Shown here: piece by piece, positions 17,137 to 25,284 of the stretch
Numbering within the stretch: the stretch's first letter is position 1
Layout: the number at the start of each line of letters is the position of its first letter
NCBI GenBank assembly: GCA_902616725.1
Contig: CACMTZ010000004.1
Span: 124,001 to 188,000 of the forward strand
DNA length: 64,000 bases
Direction of reading: 5' to 3'
DNA from: an uncultured Pelagibacteraceae bacterium
Lineage (GTDB): Bacteria; Pseudomonadota; Alphaproteobacteria; Pelagibacterales; Pelagibacteraceae
Made by a program: the position numbers and the translations under genes
Notes under the pieces: model-generated
Seen by the model: only the letters and a program-made list of their open reading frames with translations
Database searches by the model: none
What the model was told of the DNA's origin: nothing

Positions 17137-18081
17137 ATGCGAAAAATAATATCATTTATATCTGCAATGATAATCTCAGCTGTAAGTTTCGCTGGTATTG
17201 CAAATGCAGATAGTAAAAAACCCATCGTTATTCCAACACATAACTGGTCAAGTCAAATTGTAATGGCCTATGTCATTGGTGGAATGTTCGAAAGTATGGG
17301 TAACAACGTAAAATACGTTAATGCTGACTCTCAAGCAGTATACGAGTCAATTAGAATTGGTGATGTAACTATATCTCACGAGGTATGGGAATCTGCTTTT
17401 GGTAAATCATTCACAACTGCTTTAGATAAAGGTGGTTTGTTAGATTGGGGAGATCATGAGGCAAGAACTCTAGAGGATATGGGTTATCCTAATTGGGTTG
17501 CTGAAAAAGGATTATGTCCTGGTTTACCAGATTGGACAGCATTAAAAAATCCAGATTGTGCAAAAAACTTCACAACACCTGACTCTCCAAATGGAAAAGG
17601 AAGAATGTTGGAAGGTCCACAAACATGGCATGGTGATTTAATTCCACAAAGAGTTGACGCTTTAGGTTTAGGTGATCTTTGGTGGGTTAAATTTGCTGGA
17701 AGTGCAGATGCTTTATGGGCAGAGTTAGCTGCAGCTGAAAAAGAAGGAAGAGGAACAATCATCTTTAACTGGACACCAAACTTTACTGATGGTGCTGGTT
17801 TTACATTTATTGACTTTCCTCCATACACAGCTGGTTGTAGACCAGAGGATGGTGGTGATGGAAAATGTGGTTCGCCAGATGGTTATTTGAAAAAAGCAGT
17901 TAATGCTGACTTTCCAAAAACTCATCCAAAAGCAGCAGCGGCATTTAAAAAACTTTCGTTCTCAACAAGTCAAATTGGTGCAATGGCAGCTTTAGTTGAC
18001 GTTGACAAAATGACTCATGAGGATGCAGCTAAAAAATGGTTAGCAGACAATAAGAAAGTTTGGCAAGCTTTTACTAAATAA
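17137..18081 (+). CDS. tmoX: TMAO-binding periplasmic protein of ABC transporter (TmoX)
   Basis: 314-residue OpuAC-type substrate-binding protein with a Sec signal peptide (MRKIISFISAMIISAVSFAGIANA, cleavage near residue 24). The mature part is rich in Trp at positions suited to an aromatic cage for a trimethylammonium-like head (HNWSSQ, HEVWESAF, LDWGDHE, YPNWVAEK, LPDWTAL, NWTPNF). Divergence from tdm and the nearby matching ATPase and permease make TMAO the likely ligand; glycine betaine or choline remain possible. It has a strong Shine-Dalgarno and is followed by a strong terminator, as expected for a highly expressed binding protein. Confidence 0.88.
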   Translation: MRKIISFISAMIISAVSFAGIANADSKKPIVIPTHNWSSQIVMAYVIGGMFESMGNNVKYVNADSQAVYESIRIGDVTISHEVWESAFGKSFTTALDKGGLLDWGDHEARTLEDMGYPNWVAEKGLCPGLPDWTALKNPDCAKNFTTPDSPNGKGRMLEGPQTWHGDLIPQRVDALGLGDLWWVKFAGSADALWAELAAAEKEGRGTIIFNWTPNFTDGAGFTFIDFPPYTAGCRPEDGGDGKCGSPDGYLKKAVNADFPKTHPKAAAAFKKLSFSTSQIGAMAALVDVDKMTHEDAAKKWLADNKKVWQAFTK

Positions 18082-18103
18082 GGTTAAGAGCTATTAAATC
18101 TTT

Positions 18104-18140
18104 AAATCTCTCCCAACAACGTTGGGGGAGATTTTTTTTT
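18104..18140 (+). terminator. rho-independent terminator after tmoX
   Basis: 12-bp stem with one G-U pair (arms 18106-18117 and 18121-18132), 3-nt loop, then nine Ts (18132-18140). It starts 22 bp past the tmoX stop and ends two bases before the next ATG. It should separate tmoX from the genes behind it or allow only partial read-through to the transporter genes. Confidence 0.9.
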
Positions 18141-18142
18141 AG

Positions 18143-18613
18143 ATGAAATTTATGATTAAAATATTACTTTTTATATTTGTTAATTTCTTTTTTTTTAATG
18201 GAGTTTTAGCAAAAGATATAAATATTAATGAAGACATTAATCTTGAGTTCAAGTGTTCACTAGAAAAAAAAATCATTAAAAATTCTGAATATAATTATCA
18301 AACTTTTCTGGCAAAAGATTTAAAAGAAAAAGATTTAGACAAATTTAAAATTGAATCAAAAAAACCACAAACTCTTTTTATAACAGGATTAACATTATTT
18401 CTTTCTGAGTCTGCATCATTAAATGTAAAAGTTGTAAATAAAGATGTGGTTTTATTTAAATCTATCGATAAAGAAAAAAATTATTCTGAGTCAGGTATTA
18501 TCACTAGGAAAACAGGTGAATTAATTCACGAAATTACCAAAAATATAAAAAGTGAAAATTCTGAAAAATATATTTCTATTTATTCTTGCACTGAAAATGA
18601 CAAAAAAGTCTAA
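18143..18613 (+). CDS. exported hypothetical protein
   Basis: 156-residue protein with a Sec signal peptide (MKFMIKILLFIFVNFFFFNGVLA, cleavage about residue 23). The mature part is Lys/Glu-rich and beta-predicted, with two Cys (FKCSLEK near the start and YSCTEN near the end) that could form a disulfide. The ATG follows the T-tract of the tmoX terminator by two bases, leaving no Shine-Dalgarno of its own, so translation may be weak or depend on read-through. No family is recognised. Confidence 0.6.
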   Translation: MKFMIKILLFIFVNFFFFNGVLAKDININEDINLEFKCSLEKKIIKNSEYNYQTFLAKDLKEKDLDKFKIESKKPQTLFITGLTLFLSESASLNVKVVNKDVVLFKSIDKEKNYSESGIITRKTGELIHEITKNIKSENSEKYISIYSCTENDKKV

Positions 18614-18641
18614 TTTTTTTTTAATTGTTTTTGTGTAAACT

Positions 18642-19025
18642 ATGCTAATGAAAAAATTTCTTCTTACCATAATTTTAAGTTTCTTAATTTCATCAGTTGC
18701 TTTAGCTAGAAGCACTGGATGTAAGGAGGGTAATTGTGAAAATGGTTTTGGTAAGTGGGTTTACACTGACAAAACAACTTACGAAGGAGAGTGGGTAGGT
18801 ACAAAAAAAAATGGTCAAGGTGTTGAGACTTGGCCAAATGGATATATTTACAAAGGCGAATTCAAGAATAGTGAATGGAGTGGAATTGGTATTTTGACTT
18901 TTCCCGATGGGTCAACCTATGAAGGTGAATGGGCCAAAGGATTTATGAATGGTAAAGGAACTTTTACTTGGGCTGATGGATCAGTGAAATCTGGAATTTG
19001 GAAAAATGGTAAATTACAAGATTAA
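18642..19025 (+). CDS. exported MORN-repeat protein
   Basis: 127-residue protein: a signal peptide (KKFLLTIILSFLISSVALA), a short Cys-containing linker (STGCKEGNCENGFG), then about four MORN repeats (YEGEWVGTKKNGQG, YKGEFKNSEWSGIG, YEGEWAKGFMNGKG, KSGIWKNGK). MORN repeats form beta-hairpin rows used in membrane or protein contacts. The translation start is either 18642 or the ATG at 18648, which gives a standard MKK signal start. It abuts the next gene (stop at 19025, start at 19026). It sits between tmoX and tmoW, and why is not clear. Confidence 0.75.
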   Translation: MLMKKFLLTIILSFLISSVALARSTGCKEGNCENGFGKWVYTDKTTYEGEWVGTKKNGQGVETWPNGYIYKGEFKNSEWSGIGILTFPDGSTYEGEWAKGFMNGKGTFTWADGSVKSGIWKNGKLQD

Positions 19026-19577
19026 ATGTCAAAAGAAAGTAACTTAGATAAGATTAAAAATTTACCTGAATTCACTAAACAATTTGGTGGGTTAGTAATT
19101 ATTATCCTAATAGTCATATCATCTTTTTTCGTTTTAAATATTATGTTTGGTGGAGGTGATGAATTGGTTAGAAAAATGAAACTTGAGGAGGAAAGAATTG
19201 CTCAAGAGAAAAAACTAAGTGAGCTTATTTCAAAACTTCCCTCTGGCATATTAGTTACATTTGATGGCACTGATCATTTTAAACTAAGTGATGAAGTATA
19301 TGAAAAAGTTTGTAAGGCAACAAAGTTGATCCCACAACGTGCGATAATGGGTGCAAATTTTTTAAATTTTAGAGCTCATGAAATTTATACAATTAATGGA
19401 AATAAAATTGATGAGACGTTTGTAAAATGGGATGACACAAAAAATAAGTGTTTTGCAGGTTTTACGGTAAGTGGAAATAATGTAGGAGTAAATGAATCGA
19501 TAACTGTTAGTGGTGAGGCCCTAAGTTTCTTGAGTACTGGAATTGATACTAGAGTTTATTTTATTAAAAATTTTTAA
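19026..19577 (+). CDS. membrane-anchored hypothetical protein
   Basis: 183-residue protein with an N-terminal cytoplasmic stretch, one transmembrane helix (GGLVIIILIVISSFFVLNIMF, about residues 20-40), a short coiled-coil-like segment (RKMKLEEERIAQEKKLSELI) and a beta-rich periplasmic domain with two Cys (YEKVCKATK, KNKCFAGF). It begins at the base after the MORN gene stop. Family not recognised. With its two upstream neighbours it forms a three-gene cassette of envelope proteins inside the TMAO transporter locus. Confidence 0.6.
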   Translation: MSKESNLDKIKNLPEFTKQFGGLVIIILIVISSFFVLNIMFGGGDELVRKMKLEEERIAQEKKLSELISKLPSGILVTFDGTDHFKLSDEVYEKVCKATKLIPQRAIMGANFLNFRAHEIYTINGNKIDETFVKWDDTKNKCFAGFTVSGNNVGVNESITVSGEALSFLSTGIDTRVYFIKNF

Positions 19578-19642
19578 GGGGAAATGGTTACAATATTATG
19601 GATTTAATTTTACCTTATTTTCATATAACTTAATTGAGATTT

Positions 19643-20671
19643 ATGGCTGAGACAGTAATCAAATGTGAAAATGTCTACAAAATTTTTGGATCAAATGCCA
19701 AAAAAATGCTTCAAGAGTCAAATGGAAATGTTGATGCCAAAACTTTTCAAGAAAATGGATGTATCGTTGGTGTAAACAACGCATCATTTGAAGTCTCAAA
19801 AGGTGAGATGTTAGTTGTGATGGGTTTATCTGGTTCAGGTAAATCAACATTATTAAGATGTATATCTAGATTAACAGATGCAACAGGTGGTAAAATTTTT
19901 ATTGAAGGACAAGATCTACTACAACTAAACAACAAAGAGCTTATTGAGCTAAGAAGAAATAAAATGGGTATGGTTTTCCAAAGCTTTGCTTTACTGCCTC
20001 ATAAAACAGTTGTGGAGAACATTGCTTTTCCGCTTCAGATTAAAGGTATTAAAACTGAAGACAGCATCAGTAAAGCAATGGATATGGTCAAGCTAGTTGG
20101 ACTTGATGGAAGAGAAAACTATTTTCCAAGAGAATTATCTGGAGGACAGCAACAACGAGTTGGAATCGCTAGATCTCTAGCAGTCGAACCAGATATTTGG
20201 TTTTTAGATGAACCTTTTTCAGCTTTAGATCCTTTAATCAGAAAAGAAATGCAAGATGAATTTTTAAGATTACAAGAAAAATTACAAAAAACAATTATGT
20301 TTATTACGCATGATTTTGATGAAGCTTTAAAACTTGCTGATCGTATCGCAATTATGAAAGATGGTATAATTGAGCAATTAGATACCCCTGCTAATATTGT
20401 TTTAAATCCAGCCACAGAGTACGTACGTAAGTTTACAGAAGAGGTCCCAAGAGAAAAAGTTTTATTAATTGAAGATGTAATGGATGCATCTAAAAATGAT
20501 TTAGGTGATTTAAAAGTCTCAAAGGATGAAATAATCGAAAATGTTGCAGAAAAAATTCTTACTCAAGAAAAAGCGGTAGCTGTGATCGACAGTAAAAATG
20601 AAATTGTGGGCTCTATAAACCCAACTAAAATTATTAATACAGTTTTTGGAGGACGAAAAAATAATAATTAA
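19643..20671 (+). CDS. tmoW: TMAO ABC transporter ATP-binding protein (TmoW)
   Basis: 342-residue OpuAA/ProV-type ATPase. Walker A GLSGSGKST, signature LSGGQQQRVGIARSLA, Walker B IWFLDEPFSALD and the switch His in ITHDFDEA are intact. The C-terminal about 70 residues form a partial CBS-like tail. I start at ATG 19643; the longer reading begins with TTG at 19634. The permease gene follows after 2 bp. The QAT-family (quaternary amine) type fits TMAO or betaine uptake driven with TmoX. Confidence 0.88.
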   Translation: MAETVIKCENVYKIFGSNAKKMLQESNGNVDAKTFQENGCIVGVNNASFEVSKGEMLVVMGLSGSGKSTLLRCISRLTDATGGKIFIEGQDLLQLNNKELIELRRNKMGMVFQSFALLPHKTVVENIAFPLQIKGIKTEDSISKAMDMVKLVGLDGRENYFPRELSGGQQQRVGIARSLAVEPDIWFLDEPFSALDPLIRKEMQDEFLRLQEKLQKTIMFITHDFDEALKLADRIAIMKDGIIEQLDTPANIVLNPATEYVRKFTEEVPREKVLLIEDVMDASKNDLGDLKVSKDEIIENVAEKILTQEKAVAVIDSKNEIVGSINPTKIINTVFGGRKNNN

Positions 20672-20673
20672 TT

Positions 20674-22827
20674 ATGGAATTTTTAAAAAAATACCCCAAA
20701 ACATTTCAATGGTTATTTTTATTAATCGTATTTTTTGCTTTATGTTTCGCTATTGAAGTTCCAGAAACATATAAATTTATCCGTGGCCAAGCAGAATTTG
20801 TCAAAGATCCAAATCAGAGTAGTTATGTGTTTTTAGGGAAAGAGGTAAGATATTACGCCTTTGATGTGTTTTGGCGGTTACCTCCATTATTAGGTTGGTT
20901 ACCTATTTGGATTAACGACTCTTTATTTTTCTTAATGAATGAATGGATGCCAATTGAGGTTTGGAATGAAGATACACAAGAATTTAAAAGTCGTCCTATA
21001 GTTTTACAAATAAGTAGAAATTTAACAGCGTTTATGACCTTTTTAATACAGTTAATAAGAGAGGTTTTGTTAGGTGGACTTGAAACTATAGTGGCATTTA
21101 GCAGTTGGGATTGGATCGATAAAAATCCTTGGGCTGAACTCCCAGGATTACCATGGACCATTGTAGCAGCAGGTGCAGCAATCCTTTCATATAAAGTGAG
21201 CGGAAAAGGTCTAGCTTTGTTTGCTGGTTTAACGATGATTTATATTTCAATATTTGGTCAATGGAAACCATCTATGCAAACTCTTTCATTTATATTAGTT
21301 GCAGCACCCTTGTCGTTTATTTTTGGATTAGGTTTAGGAATAGCAGCATTTAAAAGTAAACGTGTCGAGAAAGCTCTTTATCCAATATTATTAGTGATGC
21401 AGACTATGCCGCAATATGCAGTATTGGTTCCTGCTCTAGTTCTTTTTGGAGTTGGTGATCATGCTGCAGTTATAATAACTATGGTTGTAGCTATACCACC
21501 GATGATATTACTAACCATATTAGGTTTAAGAGCAGTACCTCCAGAAGTTATTGAGGCTGGTAGAATGAGTGGGTGTAACAATTGGCAATTAATGTTTAAA
21601 GTTTTAATTCCAACTGCAAGAAGAGATATTTTAATTGGTGTCAACCAAGTCATTATGGTCTGTTTTTCCATGGCAGTAATCTCAGCTTTTATTGGTGCAA
21701 AAGGTTTAGGATTTAATCTGCTATTAGCGCTAAATCAGTTAAATATAGGATTAGCACTAGAAGCAGGCTTGTGTATTAGCTTAATTGCGATTTTATTAGA
21801 TAAGATGTCATTAGCTTGGGCTAACAAACAAACAGATTATTTTGGTAATCTGACATTCTTTCAAAGAAATAAAAATATCTTATTTTTTGCAGCAACAGTA
21901 ATTGTTGGAATAGTACTGGCTTATATTGGAACCTTTTTATTTAAAGGTAGTTTTAATTATCTATTTGAAGTTCCACATAATAAAGGAATATCAACTGCTG
22001 ATTTTTGGAATAAAGGGGTTGATTGGATTTTTGATACTTTTTTTGTTTATATTAAAGCATTTAATACATGGCTCATTCAAGAGGTGCTTCAACCAATGAG
22101 GGCTTTATATTTAAGGATGCCAGCTGTAGCAACTATAGTTTTAGTTGTTGGTGCGGGATATCTCATTGGTGGAATTCGTTCAGCTTTAGTTGTTTGTGGA
22201 TTGACACTATTTATTGCCTTAAGTCCTTGGTGGGATAGAGCTTTAGTAACGACTTATATGGCAACATTTGGAGTAATTGTATCTTGTACTATTGGATTTA
22301 CAGTTGGAACATTATGTTTTCAAAATAAACGCTCTGCTAATTTCATGTTAGGAGTATGTGATATTTTTCAAACATTCCCATCATTTGTTTATCTAATTCC
22401 AGTGATGATGTTATTTGGTATTACGGATACATCTGTTTTAATAGCTGTTATAGTTTATGCAACAATACCTGCTACCAGATACACCATTGAGGGATTGAGG
22501 AGTGTTCCTGCTGGTTTACACGATGCTGCAACCATGTCTGGTGTCAATAAATTTCAAAGATTAACAAAGATAGAATTTCCTTTAGCTTTTCCTCACATGA
22601 TGCTTGGTATAAATCAAACAATTGTATTTGCTTTATTCATGGTAATTATTGGAGCTTTCATTGGAACTGAAGATTTAGGACAATATATATTAAAAGCACT
22701 ATCAGATAAAAAAGGTGCTGGGATTGGGTTAACACTTGGTATTTGTGTAGCTTTTATAGCTCTTATATTTGATAATCTGATTAGATCTTGGGTTGAAAAA
22801 AGAAAAAAACACCTAGGTATTGATTAA
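20674..22827 (+). CDS. tmoV: TMAO ABC transporter permease, duplicated (TmoV)
   Basis: 717-residue inner-membrane permease made of two fused OpuAB-type halves. Each carries its own ATPase-coupling EAA loop: EVIEAGRMSGCNNWQLM near residue 290 and GLHDAATMSGVNKFQRL near residue 612. This gives the whole permease dimer in one chain, as known for TMAO/betaine transporters of marine bacteria. It is 2 bp after tmoW and convergent with tmm (7-bp gap). The about 120-residue N-terminal part with YKFIRGQAEF and a soluble loop is longer than in simple ProW proteins. Confidence 0.87.
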   Translation: MEFLKKYPKTFQWLFLLIVFFALCFAIEVPETYKFIRGQAEFVKDPNQSSYVFLGKEVRYYAFDVFWRLPPLLGWLPIWINDSLFFLMNEWMPIEVWNEDTQEFKSRPIVLQISRNLTAFMTFLIQLIREVLLGGLETIVAFSSWDWIDKNPWAELPGLPWTIVAAGAAILSYKVSGKGLALFAGLTMIYISIFGQWKPSMQTLSFILVAAPLSFIFGLGLGIAAFKSKRVEKALYPILLVMQTMPQYAVLVPALVLFGVGDHAAVIITMVVAIPPMILLTILGLRAVPPEVIEAGRMSGCNNWQLMFKVLIPTARRDILIGVNQVIMVCFSMAVISAFIGAKGLGFNLLLALNQLNIGLALEAGLCISLIAILLDKMSLAWANKQTDYFGNLTFFQRNKNILFFAATVIVGIVLAYIGTFLFKGSFNYLFEVPHNKGISTADFWNKGVDWIFDTFFVYIKAFNTWLIQEVLQPMRALYLRMPAVATIVLVVGAGYLIGGIRSALVVCGLTLFIALSPWWDRALVTTYMATFGVIVSCTIGFTVGTLCFQNKRSANFMLGVCDIFQTFPSFVYLIPVMMLFGITDTSVLIAVIVYATIPATRYTIEGLRSVPAGLHDAATMSGVNKFQRLTKIEFPLAFPHMMLGINQTIVFALFMVIIGAFIGTEDLGQYILKALSDKKGAGIGLTLGICVAFIALIFDNLIRSWVEKRKKHLGID

Positions 22828-22834
22828 AACTTAA

Positions 22835-24166
22835 TTATTTATTCAAAAAAGTTTTTAAAGTATCATCCATTGCTTTTGCCCAAGGCGTGTGGTGAACCGG
22901 TGCAACAGATCCTGTTACCGGAGATGAGAAAGATTTATCTCTATAAGTTGATATGTCCTCAACTTTATGATGTTCCCATTCTTTAAAATGTTTTCTTATT
23001 AATTCAAAATCAATTTTAGGATAATCAGACATTTCATGTAGCTCCTTGGTATACTCTGTTTGAAAATCAATCATTTGATCAGGATTTTCAAGTTTTTCTT
23101 CCATTGTAACCCATTTGTTTATGTCATTTTCAATTTCTTTACTATCAGGCATTTTTATTTTACCCATAACTACATCACGAGCATACCAAGCTTGGCAATC
23201 GAACATATTAAATGTATGAAATTGATCCTGCATGCCAAGATACATTAGTTTATGATTATCTTGCCAGACTACACCTTTGTATAATTTAGGTGGATAGAGT
23301 CTATTTCTTGTCTTCAGTTGTAAGTTTTCCTCTAAAAATGGAAAATGGTGTAAGTATCCTGTACATAAAATTATAACGTCGGTTTCTTGTTCAGTACCAT
23401 CTTTAAAGATAGCTTTCTTTCCATCTAGTCTATCTAGGTAATGGACTTCTTTCATGCCTTTAGGCCATTTGAATCCCATTGGGTTGTGTCTATATCCAAT
23501 AGTTACACTTTTTGCTCCATACTTATTACATTGAAGCGCAATATCTTCAGCTGAATAACTACTGCCTAATACCACAATATTTTTACCTCTAAACTCTTCT
23601 GCGTCTCTAAAGTCGTGGGAGTGCATAATTCTTCCTGGGAATGATTTCATTCCATCATACTCAGGAATAAATGGAACAGAAAAATGACCAGTTGAGACAA
23701 TTACAAAATCGAAATTTTCTTTTAAAATTTTATCATTTACTTTGTCCTGATAGCTAATTTCAAATTTTTCATTTTTAAAGATTGTATTGATGACCCTTGT
23801 ATTAAATTTAACTTTATTTTTTAAATTTCCACTTTTAGCTCTTCCAACTATATAGTCGTATAGTACCTCCCTTGGAGGAAATGACGGAATTGCTTTGCCA
23901 AAATGTTTATCAAAAGAATAGTCAGCAAACTCTAAACATTCCTTGGGTCCATTAGACCAAAGATATCTATACATACTATTTGGAACTGGATCTCCATACT
24001 GATCAGAACCTGTTCGCCAACTATAATTCCAGAGACCACCCCAATCTTCTTGTTTTTCAAAACAAATCACTTCAGGAATTTTTTCACCTTTTTTTTCTGC
24101 TTGCTCAAATGCTCTTAACATTGATAAGCCACATGGACCTGCACCGATAATAGCTACTTTACTCAT
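22835..24166 (-). CDS. tmm: trimethylamine monooxygenase (Tmm)
   Basis: 443-residue flavin-containing monooxygenase that oxidises TMA to TMAO with NADPH and O2. Visible are the FAD motif GAGPCG (8-13), the FMO-identifying motif FPGRIMHSHDF (176-186) and the NADPH motif GSSYSAED (201-208). The stretches DWGGLWNYSWRTG, SMYRYLWSNGPKECLEF, LCTGYLHHFPF and MFDCQAWYARDV are diagnostic of bacterial Tmm. It is convergent with tmoV, placing TMA oxidation beside TMAO uptake and demethylation. Related FMOs can also oxidise dimethyl sulfide or indole; context favours TMA. Confidence 0.95.
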   Translation of the reverse strand: MSKVAIIGAGPCGLSMLRAFEQAEKKGEKIPEVICFEKQEDWGGLWNYSWRTGSDQYGDPVPNSMYRYLWSNGPKECLEFADYSFDKHFGKAIPSFPPREVLYDYIVGRAKSGNLKNKVKFNTRVINTIFKNEKFEISYQDKVNDKILKENFDFVIVSTGHFSVPFIPEYDGMKSFPGRIMHSHDFRDAEEFRGKNIVVLGSSYSAEDIALQCNKYGAKSVTIGYRHNPMGFKWPKGMKEVHYLDRLDGKKAIFKDGTEQETDVIILCTGYLHHFPFLEENLQLKTRNRLYPPKLYKGVVWQDNHKLMYLGMQDQFHTFNMFDCQAWYARDVVMGKIKMPDSKEIENDINKWVTMEEKLENPDQMIDFQTEYTKELHEMSDYPKIDFELIRKHFKEWEHHKVEDISTYRDKSFSSPVTGSVAPVHHTPWAKAMDDTLKTFLNK

Positions 24167-24318
24167 AAGATTTAATAAAAATTAAGTTTATTTTACTAAC
24201 AAAATATTAAAATTTAAAATAAAATAATGACTTAATATGAAAATTGACATAGAAAATTTTCACGTATGTGTTGCATTTTAAATTTTCGTTTAATTAATAT
24301 TTTTGAATTTAAATCAAT

Positions 24319-25278
24319 ATGAAAAAATTTTTAATAATTGGAGGAGGGACCATGGGATCTGCTTTCACAGTTCCCTGCCTGGAAAATAAGAATGATGTTG
24401 TAATTACTGAGCCTTACTCAAAAAAATTTATAAAAGAATTATCCTCAAAAAGAAAATACCATTCTGCATTAAAAATGAATTTACCAAAAAAACTTAAATT
24501 TCGAAAATATTCTGGTGATTTATTAAAAGAAAAATTTGATTTAATAGTAATTGCTTTAAGTTTACCTGGAATAGACTTTATTGGTAAGGAGTTGAAGAAA
24601 AATAATATTAATACACCTTTGCTGGTTCTTACCAAAGGGTTAAAATATATTTCTAGGAGTAAGAAAATTTTTACTATTTCTGAAAAACTTCAAAAAGTTT
24701 CTGGGATAAAAAATATTTCAGTTTTAAAAGGTCCATGCTTAGCAAAAGAATTAGCGAGAAAACATCAAACAAGTGTAATAATTGCAAATAAAAATATAAA
24801 TTTTGCCAAAAAAATAGGAAAAAGAATTTCTACAAAATATTATTTAAATGAATTCTCGAAAGATATTATTGGTGTTGAAGTCTGCTCAGCAATTAAAAAT
24901 ATATATGCAATGATTATAGGTGCTGGTCAAAGTCTAAATACGTCATCAAGTTTATTTCAAAGATCAATTAATGAAATGAAATATTTGACAAAATATTTTA
25001 AAGGAAAAGAAACAAGTACACTCGGGCTTGCTGGTGTGGGTGATTTATATGTTAGCGCTGCGGGTGGTCGAAATAGTAAAATGGGCAGTTACTTAGGAAA
25101 AGGATATACATTTAAAAATGCAAAAAAAAGATTTATGCCTAATGACACTGTTGAAGGAGAACAGTTAGTTAGAGAAATAGCTCCATATGTTATGAGAAAA
25201 ATTAATAAGAAAAAAATTCCTTTAATGATTAGTTTATTTAAAGCAATATTGAATAATAGAAAACTTACAGTCACTTAA
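24319..25278 (+). CDS. GpsA-like NAD(P)-dependent glycerol-3-phosphate dehydrogenase homologue
   Basis: 319-residue protein of the GpsA family. The N-terminal Rossmann motif IIGGGTMGSAF (7-17) and the C-terminal catalytic helix region (GVEVCSAIKNIYAMIIGAG, GLAGVGDLYVSAAGGRNSKMG) are present, and VLKGPCLAKELA corresponds to the family GP-A-E-V region. It is Lys-rich and diverged from typical GpsA, so the substrate may not be glycerol-3-phosphate. It opens a three-gene operon with an iron alcohol dehydrogenase and an amidotransferase, unlike housekeeping gpsA contexts. Confidence 0.75.
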   Translation: MKKFLIIGGGTMGSAFTVPCLENKNDVVITEPYSKKFIKELSSKRKYHSALKMNLPKKLKFRKYSGDLLKEKFDLIVIALSLPGIDFIGKELKKNNINTPLLVLTKGLKYISRSKKIFTISEKLQKVSGIKNISVLKGPCLAKELARKHQTSVIIANKNINFAKKIGKRISTKYYLNEFSKDIIGVEVCSAIKNIYAMIIGAGQSLNTSSSLFQRSINEMKYLTKYFKGKETSTLGLAGVGDLYVSAAGGRNSKMGSYLGKGYTFKNAKKRFMPNDTVEGEQLVREIAPYVMRKINKKKIPLMISLFKAILNNRKLTVT

Positions 25279-25284
25279 AAAAAT

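Noticed and set aside
24244..24249. TTGACA upstream of the GpsA-like gene as a promoter
   Set aside because: No acceptable -10 at 16-18 bp spacing, so no promoter is claimed.
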